Assembly (NCBI GenBank): GCA_036346225.1
Contig: JARFIW010000884.1
Location: 4,326,501-4,390,500, forward strand
DNA: 64,000 nucleotides
Origin: Platerodrilus igneus
Taxonomy: Eukaryota; Arthropoda; Insecta; Coleoptera; Lycidae
Direction of reading: 5' to 3'
Below, one piece after another: positions 12,555 through 21,444 of the stretch. Positions within the stretch are counted from its first letter, which is position 1; the number at the start of each line of letters is the position of its first letter. The translations under genes and the position numbers were made by a program. A model generated the notes under the pieces. The model saw only the letters and a list, made by a program, of their open reading frames with translations. It was not told where the DNA came from and did not search any database.

Positions 12555-12582
12555 TTTTATTTAGTTAATTACACAAGGTAAG

Positions 12583-12680
<98 letters not shown>

Positions 12681-14557
12681 TATATTGTTATGATAATAGT
12701 GTTATTTAAGGTTATATAAGGTCACAAAGTTTTCCTAAACTTCATGTAACTATCATAAAAACCACGAAAACTAAACATTTAAATCATAAAATGTACATAA
12801 TTCATTCATTATGCAAAAAGCAAATACAAATCATCCTGTATAAAATCAATAGCAAACTGCAATTAATTAAAGACAGCTCATTCCGTAATAAATTCACGAC
12901 ATTCGTTAAAATAAATAATTGCGGAAGTAATTCAATCATTTTTAGAACATTAAAATATTCCTAAGCTTAAAACCAAATTACAAATTTAAGAGATTTGCAG
13001 AAAAATAACCGTGAAATAAAATTTCTTTCAATCTAAACGCTTTTGAGTAAAAAGGTTAATAAACGCTTGTAAATTTATACCAGTTTATATAAGCAAACAT
13101 TTAAAAGCGGGCATATTTCATAAACTGTAGGTATTTAAAGCGATGGTGTACGTGCATTTTAAAACGCACATAAGGTGCCAGACTTGGTAAAACAAGCATA
13201 TGTAAAGAAAGTATGAAAATACAAAGTTCCGATGTACGTTCAAATTTAAACGTATGTAAAATGCAATTTACAAAGTTGCGAGATACGTGACCCTTAGAGC
13301 GTATATCGAATGCAATATTTAATAAAATCCAACAGGTTGCAGTTATAACACATAATCAAAACGCCTTTCCCCGGACTAACAACCGATAGCGGGCTGTCAA
13401 CCGATGAGGACGCGTGGAATATTCTGGAAGGAATTTATCTACAAAACTAACTTAAGCAGATGAAAGACATTCATTCCACAATCGACGCGCCGACTGTAAT
13501 AGTTGAAAGAAAATTATTACGTGAACAAAATCTTAGTGAAAGTTAAGAGTTATATTTCAAGTGATGGAAACAGTAAAAGTGCGCGTTGAAATAATTTATA
13601 TAGAATTTTGCCGTTGATATAAGCGGCACTAAATCGCTGGTCACTCCAAATCAACGACGTTAATAAACTAAGTCACTGGGTTAATATTCCAAATTAAGAT
13701 GTTAAAACCAAGCCACTGGGTTAATAAACCAAATCACGACGTTAATAAACTAGATCACGACGTTAAACTAAATTACGACGTTAATACTTTAAGTTACTGG
13801 ATTAATACACTAGTTCAATGGTTAAACACTCTAAATAAATGGTTAAAATACTCTAAATACTGGGGCAACACGTTAAGCGGCTGGCAAACGACTCCAAGCT
13901 ACTGAGCGAGCGATCAATTTTGGCGAGGAAACTCCTGCAAGACAAAACAGGAGAAATATGTTAACCATTTTTTTAAATTTATAGTATGTTGCATTTATAA
14001 TTTTAAATAATTTGGGTATTCGGAGATGTGCTTAAAAGTTTCACGTGATTAAGATATATGTGTAAAAGGTCAACAAAATTTTGGTTGATACGTAGAATTA
14101 TGTTTTAGAAAAAAGGTATTTCTTTGAACGTTCAACGAAATTATTCGTGATAAAAATACAATTTTTTTGCTGGCTTTAATTGCGATAAAAAGGTGTAGCT
14201 ATAATCTTCGCAAAGAGCTAATTTGATAAGAATATTTATTTAAAATTTGATTAAAAAATTCTATAAAAAGTAAATGATATTAAAGGGGGCGCAGATTTGT
14301 AAATAGTAATTTTATTTAATTCATTATGCAATTTTTGGCGAATTTAGTTTGTCTTATGCGGAGATATTGAGTGTTGGACAGAAGTGAGTGAAATTTCTCT
14401 GTTATCATATCGTCATTCACTCTGTGTGTGGTATCACTGAGCTAGTAGAAGCCTAAAACTTAATTGTGTTAATTTTAAATTATTTTAAAGGCACAGAGAG
14501 GTGGCGATCGGCAGTCAATTGATCGTTGTACATCTGGCGAAGGGCGATATCGTAGCA

Positions 14558-14634
<77 letters not shown>

Positions 14635-17600
14635 AGAAAAAATTAAAATTAGTTTTCATTTTATTGACTTAGTAAAGCAAATTTGTTTTGTAAATTACGT
14701 GTTATTATGGTTAAGGTTATTTTAGAAAAATTTCTCGGAACGTGTATTTTGGCGTACGCGACTATTATAGGTTGGTAGTTATCACATATTGGAGAAAACA
14801 GTAAATAATTTCTAATACTACATTATTTCTCTCATGTACGTTTTAGGGATTTGCAATATTACTCATCCTTAATCAATTTTAGCTATGTAGCTCTTTGAAT
14901 ATGAAATTAACTTTCGGAATAAGAAATTTGCTCTTGAGAAATATAATGTTAAATACTGACAAGTAAACGGGCACGGGTTCAATAAAATTTGATATGATGA
15001 AAAGAAAGCGATTGCAGTTAAAGTAATAAAAATTTGCTTTTTTAATTACACTGTGAGAAGATATTTGCGTTTTAAAATAATTTGTAATAAATCGGGAGAA
15101 GTGAACGGTCACGAACTAATTAGTATGATTTTTGGTATTTTTGATTTATCGCAATATCAGTTAATTCAATATTATTCATATTATAAAACTGTGAAAGGCA
15201 GCAGATATAAAAACATTATTAGGTACAAAATTTTAAAGCTATACATCTAGATAGACGTAATTGGATTAAGATATTTGCAAAAAATCAAATATTAAATCAT
15301 TATGTTAAAACCTCAAACAATAATTATCACTTCACATGAACTGTCTAGATATGAGAAAAATACATTTCCTGTATTATTTTAGGATATTTTGCAATAAATT
15401 ACGCAAACTAGTACAAAACCAAAATATTAATACCTACACAAGGTCTTCAAAATTTAGCTTTCTAAAATTTAAAAACACTAAGAAAACTTCCAACTTGTTT
15501 TAGTACTCAAGAAAATTTATTTAGTTAGGAAATCTAAAGATATTTTCTAGTTTGGTACTAGAGTCGATGTTTTTAGTTTGGATAGTAATTTTTATTTGGC
15601 AAAAAGCAAGTACTTATTTTGCCGTTACTGCGTATATGAAATTCTATTTTATAAGACAGCAAGAATAATCTTACCCACAATTTAAGTTATTATAAGTAGT
15701 TTACAATACAATAGTAAATTTTTATTATTAATAGAAAAGAAGAAAGATGCCAACCTTGACACTTTATAACTAACAAGCAATGTTATATTATTGAAAGCAC
15801 CTCATTAGTTGTAGCGCCATTGTTACCGGTAACCTTGACACTCTTACTTAATTATTATTTAAGCCCAGTTTATAAAGTTATTATCACTTTTAGTATGGCT
15901 ACCGGCGACGAGTTTCTCTCAGAGTCTTGGTGATGCGGTTTTCCAAAATTTAATAATATTGTTGCCTATAATATCTCTGTAGTGCCCTATAAGGAAAAGG
16001 TAAGAAGGGTTGGAACGATAATTGTAGACATTACATAGAAACACATACGGGAACAATACTTTCCGCAAGCAGTCGCCTTCTTAAATTCCAGCACTAAAGT
16101 GTCTACGTAATTACCCATGGTCACAGAACCTGTTCGTTTCTCACGGGATTAGACTAACCGGCTGATTTCTTAGAACCAATTAGATTTGAGAAAGCCTTCA
16201 CTTTAATAGCGTATATTCACTCAATTTCCCCGAAAGCGATAAAAATCTTCGGTATTTTAATATATTTATGCTTGTCGAAACCATTTCATTCTTACAACGT
16301 AAATAATACTTTCTAAAATAACCAGGGCCGAATTTAGGAAACAAAAGGAACTTTCTTATTTCTATACTAAATACAATAGATTTAGTAAACATACGGGATA
16401 GAACCTTGGCTATCCAATAAATGAAATGGTGTGTTACGGGTTAATTCACTTAACACGTAAAACTACCCAAAATTAATTTTTTCTTTCAAGTCTGGTGTAT
16501 ATCTAAGGTAACTCAAGCGCATTACAAACAATTTTATTGTAAATAATCTATTTTACTCTATACGGTTGGGCGAACAAGCATGCCGAGAAACTTAAAAAGT
16601 AATTTCTTGCTTAAAATCGTTTACTTGTAGCCATTTAAACAAAATACTAATGAATTGATTCTTCCACAGATTTGTGTAACAGGTTAGTTCTGTGTTGTCC
16701 TCCATTAACGCGCAACCTCCTCAAAATTTTTGTTATTCTTACACGACGTTTTCGGAATTCGATTGGAAAAGAACATGGATTTCATTGCGAAATCGTTACC
16801 TAATAAAACGGCCAAAATGTTTTTTACGGACAAAAAAGGCAATGTACGCAACAAGAATAGCCCGCACCGAGTACCGCAACAAACAAGGAATCTAAAGAAT
16901 GACGGGCTAGCTAAAATCTCGTAGAGTGGGATAGATCACAAAGGAAGAAAAAGAAAACCTTATGAGAGAAAGTTAATTCACAAAACCTTTAATAAAAAAA
17001 AGCTACAAAAAGAAAACCAATCTGCGGAGAAAACAATATTTGACTAGTATATTCCGGAGGATTTACACGGTACAAAAATCTTTGCAGAAATAATAATACA
17101 CTTCTTAATCACTTCAAACTAATTCCATTATTCACATCAAATAGAAATTAAGAAATAAATATTTTACGGATTTTTCTTAGTTACCCGTTTAATACAATTT
17201 CTTAAATAATTTATATTTACTTACATAGTGTCCACAAGCACTTCTTAAAAGCAACCCTTAATAAGTAAATACAAAAAAAGTAATAATAAACAATAGCAAT
17301 AAAGAAAAACCCCATAAACTAGCCGAAATGCATTTCGCAGCTGCGCTATAGAATTTGGTAATAAAGTTACACCTAAAAAATGATGAAATTCTAAATTTTC
17401 ATATAGAAAATCTTATGGACAGTCAATGCTGATTTTAGTCTATAATTAATACTCAACCAATAATAGCTGTCTCCATTAGCATATTCCGACGATTTGCGCA
17501 AAGTAAGTTCAATTTCAACACCGTAATCTCTTTAGTTGTGCGATGAGTAACCTGAAAACTTAAAAAAGCCAGACGCAATTTTTCCTGATAGAAGTCATTA

Positions 17601-19264
17601 AAACGACGCAGAGAAGAAACAGCAAGCCTTACAGCCAGGCCTGAAGCTCCTGTTTTAAGTTTATCACATCGTGATCTTGAATGTTCTGATAATTCACTGT
17701 TGGGTTACAACAGCATTTTATAATCAACATATGCTGGATCACATGGCACATCAGACTTGTACTTATGTTAATTCGATTATACAGGATTATCTATTGAGTA
17801 CATTTTACACCATAATATAGAAATCGACAAAATTTAGCCTATTTTCTTTTACAAACAGATCACTTAGAACGAACTGTATATGAAGCAAGAACCATTTTAG
17901 TACCACTTGACTGAATATGAAAATATCTTCACACAGATTTATTTACCTCCAATTGCCTAGTTAAATGTATACTAGTTCTAAATTGTAAACAACAAAAAAA
18001 ATGGGGATTTAGTTAAATTTAGAATACCAATGACATCTATGAAAGTGCAGCAGGAAAACGAGTGCAATATTCCCACGAATTTTACAATTTTACGTCAATA
18101 TTTCGCTATACATGCCACAAATTATATACTTTTTTATTAAAGAAAATAGAATATTTCTAATCTTACATAAACGTTACTAATATTTCTTAAAAGAATCATT
18201 CAATACAACTCGTACAACACAACTTATTCTATTGTTTTAGCAGGTCAAACTACCACCAAATAATGGCAACCGGTTCGCACGTTCCAAACCACATGAATAT
18301 ATGTCAAAATGACTACATACGCGATAAGAAATATATGCAACCTATTCCTTGAAAATATAAAGACGCGTAGGATAAGTTGCCTAACCTTCGGCATTGATAT
18401 TATAAAATGTAACACACTTATTGTAATATTTAGGAGAGCGAACGTTTTTGATAACATAAAGCCCACATTTTTAATGTAATAACAAAATAGAATAGATTAG
18501 AGTGTTTTAAATTAATTTAAAGTAATTAATTAAATAGCAACCGTTTAAACCGAAAAGGCAGTCAAAATCGTCAATAAATATTCAAATGCAGGAACTGCAT
18601 GTGACAGATTTGCAATATTATTTTTTCGCTTTCGGTGTTGACAGCCTAGGTCTGATGCCAATTTAAAAATTTGCATTCGCTTCAATTGCGTTATTCTCGG
18701 ATCTCTTCTTTTGTAGATGAAAGAATCCACATCCATGTGTATGATAATTGAATCGATTATTTACAATTTATAAACTTGAATGATTACTGAATGTCATACT
18801 AGATCAATATAAAGTTTTTCGTGACCTTAGTGTATATGTTTTTGTAGTTATTGCTTATAGATAATTTAGTAAAAAAGCATGCGAATGTAAAACCAGGATT
18901 TTGACAGGCCTTGTGTAGTTTAAGATGCTAAAATTATGCTTATTTTAATTCAATGTAGTTGGCTTTTGCTCACCTGATGCACGATTTCGTCTATTTATGT
19001 ATAATAATGTAATAGCGACTATTATTTGCAGAGGTAAAAGAATAAGTAAAGTTAAAACACTTCAAAACGCCATCTGTTACATACAAGGGCTACAAAAACT
19101 TTTGCTGGAAGACCAGAAATTTCACTTTCACGAAAATGAGGTATAAATAGATAAACTTGCATTTTAATAATTAAATTATTTAAGTATCTTTATTTCAGTG
19201 TTCATACCATAACGAGCTGAAGATTCAGAACGGTTTTTATGACGACCTGCATTATGAAGACTAA
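5355..19264 (+). CDS. bHLH transcription factor, achaete-scute-like (3 exons)
   Basis: A 172-residue protein from join(5355-5698, 19032-19140, 19199-19264). Residues 1-80 are polar and Lys-rich. The basic region and helix 1 are near residues 83-112 ([19 protein letters not shown], with the E-box-contacting Glu and Arg), the loop follows, and helix 2 is near 116-140 ([20 protein letters not shown]). A 32-residue tail ends in DLHYED. The N-A-R-E-R basic motif and SKVKTL...YIxxLQ helix 2 fit the achaete-scute (class A) group, whose members pair with Daughterless-type partners in neural or secretory fate control. The paralogue is unclear because MRLRKAVP also recalls other class A groups. The donor is CAG|GTAAAA, the acceptor TTTGCAG, and the joined Arg codon keeps frame. 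The gene looks intact despite a 13,333 bp intron. Confidence 0.85.
6105..6275 (+). repeat. tRNA-like SINE repeat, copy 1
   Basis: A body starting TCCAACGTAATTGAAAATTG leads through CAATTTAAATTTGTCCATCT to a tRNA-like segment. That segment has a box A-like TAGCATAGTTGATAGAGTG near 6208 and a box B-like GGTTCAAATCC near 6249. Ends such as GGTCTGA and TCTGACAC can pair partly as an acceptor stem. Two related copies lie downstream in the same intron and orientation. Confidence 0.6.
6395..6555 (+). repeat. tRNA-like SINE repeat, copy 2
   Basis: Same order as copy 1: GCCAAATGTAACTGAAAGTT, then CAACTTAAATTTATTTATTT, then CCCAATTGAACTACCCGTCT, then a degenerate tRNA-like part with box B-like GGTTCAAACC near 6531. 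The box A region is more decayed (GGCGGTTTAATTAGTGG). Confidence 0.55.
8020..8175 (+). repeat. tRNA-like SINE repeat, copy 3 (most decayed)
   Basis: Shares the body with copies 1 and 2: GCTTAATGTAATTAAAAATA, then GCGATTTAAATTCCTTTATC, then TTCCAATTGAATTATCAGTT and AATTAAATAGCGGG. The box B region is reduced to CTACAGGTGGCC, so this copy is unlikely to be transcribed by Pol III. Confidence 0.45.
8573..8650 (+). ncRNA. Hammerhead ribozyme, type I, short stem III
   Basis: All core positions are present in order. Stem I 5' strand TCCACT is at 8592-8597 and CTGATGA at 8598-8604. Stem II GGCT/AGCC with an AACA loop is at 8605-8616 and GAA at 8617-8619. A minimal stem III (ACC, loop ATT, GGT) is at 8620-8628, C17 at 8629, and stem I 3' strand AGTGGA at 8630-8635. 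Self-cleavage would fall after 8629. Stem I can be extended by AACA/TGTT, GG/CC and distal ATAGGG (8573-8578) with CCCTAT (8645-8650). A very short stem III is typical of hammerheads in Penelope-like retroelements and retrozymes, which usually act as dimers. No Penelope reverse transcriptase is visible nearby. It is on the sense strand of the bHLH intron. Confidence 0.85.
8809..8839. repeat. (TA)n microsatellite
   Basis: About 15 uninterrupted TA units directly beside the truncated 3' side of the gypsy element. TA arrays are common target or breakpoint sequences. Confidence 0.95.
9089..10606 (-). CDS. pol: Gypsy pol: retropepsin and reverse transcriptase
   Basis: A 505-codon open frame, the longest in the window. 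The protease is at residues 60-160 with active site [12 protein letters not shown] (Asp 74) and a second hydrophobic IIFGMDI segment. A linker follows. Reverse transcriptase spans about 255-440 with [12 protein letters not shown] (Asp 339), [14 protein letters not shown] and YVDDVLIF (Asp 401 and 402), then the thumb and connection to about 500. RNase H continues in another frame at 9095-8886 ([21 protein letters not shown]) and is then cut off. Translation would come by -1 frameshifting from gag at 10549-10555, so the in-frame ATG at 10606 is not necessarily a start. The frame is intact but the element cannot be autonomous without integrase. Confidence 0.85.
   Translation of the reverse strand: MHTSRNNESGRTFHAKPKFLVTDEPSKFLQINGYEHQREFIKHETENELGRFERNLLPIVNLKVENRIVRVLIDTGAKASLVAEEFVKREKLRDKAIPITRRNLVAPNNKKFSIINEMVILRCEMGDVKWENDFMVVPGLKIDIIFGMDIIDKLGLKINAECKEIECNGKYIKWYEEGNIEIEGDCVKISQFDDEIDEGNTNGNKEIKCPEDLRSRVNLLLRKHSELIGSKSIIATGYVHKLEVVNTERFNTILYPIPVAYRNRVQEEIEEMLREGIIESSSTHFVNPLVVVKKSDGSIRLCLDARKINKRTKPQYNCPPTMDSILARIGNKKIYSKLDLKNSFWLIPLARESSKYTGFSVEGRIYQFKVVPFGLSSSTAALVKAMQNILGPYEEFCIHYVDDVLIFSDSVEQHFVHLERILLELNIASLRLNLKKCEFFQDKVKFLGYQVNTEGIFIDKNRLSEILKYPRPRNVRTLRAFLGVMNFYKKFVPSFSQKAMPLLLC
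10546..11067 (-). CDS. gag: Gypsy gag C-terminal part
   Basis: A 173-codon frame holding the capsid C-terminus ([20 protein letters not shown] and [15 protein letters not shown]) and an Arg/Asn-rich tail ([14 protein letters not shown], then RNYNN-type runs) that probably binds RNA. No CCHC zinc knuckle is present, so basic residues replace it, as in some insect gypsy lineages. The frame ends CAA AAT TTT TAG at 10546, directly after a slippery heptamer. The upstream capsid part is in other frames (11159-11368), so gag is broken just before this segment. Confidence 0.75.
   Translation of the reverse strand: MARELYAIEKFTVAKQLDPPLHDKQIIKYLARHFNAEVKRYITTQNLVDRDTFIKYLQRYDELESNYKTENNARDRRTDFTRTQRNNETLSTNYQRNNYDGRNFNRGNYNNFNNDFMRRRNTGQIPRQQIEQTNHEDRRTQTRNIDRTQMRNINCTQAEITNQAGPSTQNQNF
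10549..10555 (-). promoter_or_regulatory. -1 ribosomal frameshift site AAATTTT (gag-pol)
   Basis: In the gag frame the sequence reads A AAT TTT TAG, a canonical X XXY YYZ heptamer one codon before the gag stop. Slipping back one base gives AAA TTT TTA, the KFL of the pol frame. Gag (register of 11067) and pol (register of 10606) differ by exactly -1, as needed. Confidence 0.75.
11159..11668 (-). pseudogene. gag: Gypsy gag N-terminal part, broken
   Basis: Two minus-strand segments belong to the same gag. 11668-11393 is a Glu/Lys/Asn-rich stretch with coiled-coil character ([37 protein letters not shown]). 11368-11159 is a capsid-like piece ([20 protein letters not shown]). A frame change near 11390 and stops near 11160-11070 separate them from the rest of gag. 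Confidence 0.55.
11701..12099. other. Possible gypsy 5' leader, no LTR recognised
   Basis: Non-coding stretch upstream (on the minus strand) of the gypsy gag. I could not identify an LTR with TG...CA ends or a tRNA primer-binding site. Confidence 0.4.
12100..12680. repeat. Cluster of palindromes joined by (TA)n
   Basis: TA arrays (about 12108-12144, 12274-12308, 12351-12418, 12521-12550, 12583-12674) alternate with inverted repeats. A 41 bp arm starting TAATAGTTATTAAGATGAAA at 12145 is inverted at 12232-12273 and present again at 12474-12514. A second arm starting AACATTCATTTGCATTTC at 12309 is inverted at 12421-12462 around a TA-rich core. The unit is [arm-spacer-inverted arm] separated by TA runs, consistent with successive foldback elements inserting at TA sites or with repeated strand-switching duplication. 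Confidence 0.85.
13640..13905. repeat. Degenerate minisatellite, about 21-24 bp unit
   Basis: At least ten variant units of the type (A/C)ACTAAATCACGACGTTAATA or CACTGGGTTAATAAACC run through this stretch, switching between a CACGACGTTAA and a CACTGGGTTAA form. A + strand frame across it translates to [14 protein letters not shown] repeats purely because the unit length is near a multiple of three. Confidence 0.75.
14559..14630. repeat. (TA)n microsatellite
   Basis: About 35 TA units with one TG interruption near 14570, inside intron 1. Confidence 0.95.
19032..19264 (+). CDS. Exons 2 and 3 of the bHLH gene
   Basis: Exon 2 (19032-19140) supplies the loop end and helix 2, [20 protein letters not shown], then [18 protein letters not shown] phase-0 GAG|GTATAA donor leads into a 58 bp intron (19141-19198) with an acceptor TATTTCAG. 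Exon 3 codes for a 21-residue acidic and aromatic C-terminus and stops with TAA at 19262-19264. Moving the exon 2 acceptor 2 bp downstream to the next AG would give an immediate stop, so 19032 is the only workable start of the exon. Confidence 0.85.
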
Positions 19265-19348
19265 TCTTCAATACAAAAAATTAATTTAATACAAAACTAG
19301 TCATTAGTTTATAAGAAATTATTAGGTTATGGAGCATTTTTAGTTTAT

Positions 19349-19354
19349 AATAAA
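19349..19354 (+). terminator. Candidate poly(A) signal of the bHLH gene
   Basis: AATAAA lies 85 bp after the bHLH stop codon and is followed by a T-rich stretch. It is the first canonical signal downstream. Confidence 0.55.
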
Positions 19355-19848
19355 TTTTTTTTGTTTTCGAGTTTTATGTGGCATTTATTTATCAAGAAAG
19401 GACAGGTTCTGCTCTATTTACTATGTACAGTAAACATTACACAGAATTATTATGTAACGATTCAATTAAATTTCAATTAGATAATTCTATATTTTACTGT
19501 AGATAAGGCCGTTTATTGACTCTATAGGTCGGAGGTGTGGTAGGAAATATACATAAATTTCAATAGCCAACGCAGGTGTACACTTAGATATTTCCACGTC
19601 TCAAAATACAATATACTTGTTTGCTTTGACAAGGACGTGCTTACAATTAATGTTATTGCATTTATGTATTTATTAATATAGTCGCATTATTTTCATAAAT
19701 TCTGTCAATTAAAGATTGTATAAATTTTTAATGATGGATATCGACTTATAATTTTTCTATTTGGAATTTTAATCAAGGTATGACTCCAACATATTGCGCA
19801 TTTTTGTGCCTCATATTATCTTTATTCAGCATAATACAATTATTTTGA
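19355..19848. other. Intergenic, no gene seen
   Basis: Nothing coding. A segment at about 19500-19516 (GATAAGGCCGTTTAT) has an inverted partner near 23490-23505, noted under findings. Confidence 0.5.
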
Positions 19849-20125
19849 TGTACGAGGTTGTACAATAAGGAATGAGACTAATGTTAACAAATTTTCGGTT
19901 AGGTTTTTAGTCAGCTAAGGTCTGATCTTCTTCAAAATAGTTCCTTTTTGCTTACACACACACACTTAGTTCAACGATCTGCCTGGAAACATTCCTGAAA
20001 CTTCTTCTGGAATGTTGTCTTAGACACTCGTAAGAGCATTTTGAACGTCTTCCATTGTTTGAAAATGGCGTCCCTTGGCTGTTAATTTGACATTTAGGAA
20101 TAAAAAGAAATCACAAGAAGCGACA
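19849..20125 (-). pseudogene. mariner transposase C-terminal relic
   Basis: Minus-strand reading gives the mariner C-terminal signature FFLFLNVKLTAKGRHF, then QTMEDVQNALTSV and, after a stop, DNIPEEVSGMFPG. The left edge at 19849 starts TACGAGGTTGTACAATAA, a typical mariner terminal inverted repeat. Nothing N-terminal to this remains; homology stops near 20125. It is a different copy from the mariner at 42.4-43.2 kb. Confidence 0.7.
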
Positions 20126-20569
20126 CAGGTGAAATGTCTTTCAAAGTTAAAAAGTGTTGTACAGATAATACAGAATGGATAATGTAGTGATTCGTAAGGT
20201 TTCTAAGTCGTTTTCTCATTGGTTGATAGTTATTAAAAATATTATAGTGTACCTTTCGATATTCGAAGGTATTTGTTAGAGTAGCTTAGTAACCACTTGC
20301 AGGCTTCTGAACCCATTCTGTGACGTCAGAATTTACAGTATAAGGGGACGCAAGTGTAGAGAGGATCGATGTAGTCGACAAGAGTTAAACGACCTTTGTT
20401 TTGAGATGTCAAGATGTATGGTTGAAACATTTCACTTGGTTTTAAGATAGTAATTGCATTTAACCACAACGTTGTTGTGTATATTTTTTGGTTGTAGCTT
20501 GTAATGCCACGATGTGTTTAATTTTTAAAAGTATGTTCTAACCGATGCAATCATAATGTTTGCTTACTA
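20126..20569. other. Intergenic, no gene seen
   Basis: No reading frame or repeat recognised between the mariner relic and the left TIR of the next transposon. Confidence 0.5.
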
Positions 20570-20959
20570 TACTCCATTCCAGTTAAGAAGGTAGTAGATG
20601 GCGCTTGTGCTTGAGTCAGATTTACATAGATCAAAAATTTATTAGTTGCTGTATTTGAAAAGTTGCCGGCGTCGGTTGTATATTTACTATTTTGTGACGA
20701 TAGTTTTTCAAAAATAACAATGCAAATGGCTGACTTTATTAGTTAATTTTTAAGTATTATTGCATTCAGTAATTGCAATTTGGTGTTCTTCTTAAGGAAT
20801 AAGATCACATTGCTTTTGAAAATGATTTTATTGACGTTTCGATCCTTCTCCTAGGATAGTTGTCTAAATAATAACAAGGAGTATTTGTAATTTGGTATTA
20901 AATTTCAGAAGATAAAATTGGACTTGGAACTACATTAAGTTTAAGACAGACGAAACTTA

Positions 20960-21088
20960 GGGCAAATTCATAAAGCACATAGCTACACTCATACTTAATC
21001 AATGTTCCATCTCAACTTTTAGTATTTTCCGAATACCAAAAATTGAGATAGAGCATTACTTAAGTATGAGTGTGTTTATGAATTTGCC
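20960..21088. mobile_element. 129 bp foldback MITE, TTA target site
   Basis: The two halves are inverted copies: GGGCAAATTCATAAA...ACACTCATACTTAA on the left and TTAAGTATGAGTGTGTTTAT...GAATTTGCC on the right, meeting at a short TCCG loop near 21029. TTA flanks both ends (20957-20959 and 21089-21091). A 3 bp TTA duplication and GGGC-like ends fit PIF/Harbinger MITEs. It lies inside the 2.7 kb transposon and is therefore probably younger. Confidence 0.8.
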
Positions 21089-21444
21089 TTATATCTTCTT
21101 AACAATTATGGTAGAAACAAACATTCACCTGGAGTTATAGAATGCTTTAATAAAATTCTGTCAGTTTTATTTTTTCGAAAGGTTGTAAGTTTGTTAACAA
21201 TGATTGAAATTAAAGCAATGCATCGATGTTTATACAGATTTTTATTTATATTTTTTGCAAGATTGAGGTTTTTGAATAAATACATCCAAGAAACACGGTT
21301 TTAAAACACATCAAGCATTATTGAACTTTATTTTCTACCTCTTTGGTTAAAGTTTAAATAAAATATTAATATAGAACAATATATAAGCTATTTTTAATTA
21401 AACACATCACACAATATCAAAACAATGATATCACAAACTTATAT

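Larger units (their letters stand above)
5699..19031 (+). other. Intron 1 of the bHLH gene, repeat-filled
   Basis: 13,333 bp intron interrupting the bHLH loop. Besides the elements listed separately, the stretches 6556-8019, 8176-8572, 12681-13639, 13906-14558 and 14631-19031 show no gene, RNA or transposon that I can recognise. They are AT-rich, with only short unsupported open frames. Confidence 0.8.

Noticed and set aside
13390..13420. CCGATGAGGACGCG resembling a hammerhead core
   Set aside because: The first core base is C-C rather than C-T and no GAAA follows a closing stem II.
13699..13905. 68-codon + strand open frame with HDVNKL repeats
   Set aside because: Product of the minisatellite period, not a gene.
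16692..16924. Overlapping 64-67 codon + strand frames
   Set aside because: No homology, no splice context and no codon-bias signal I can defend.
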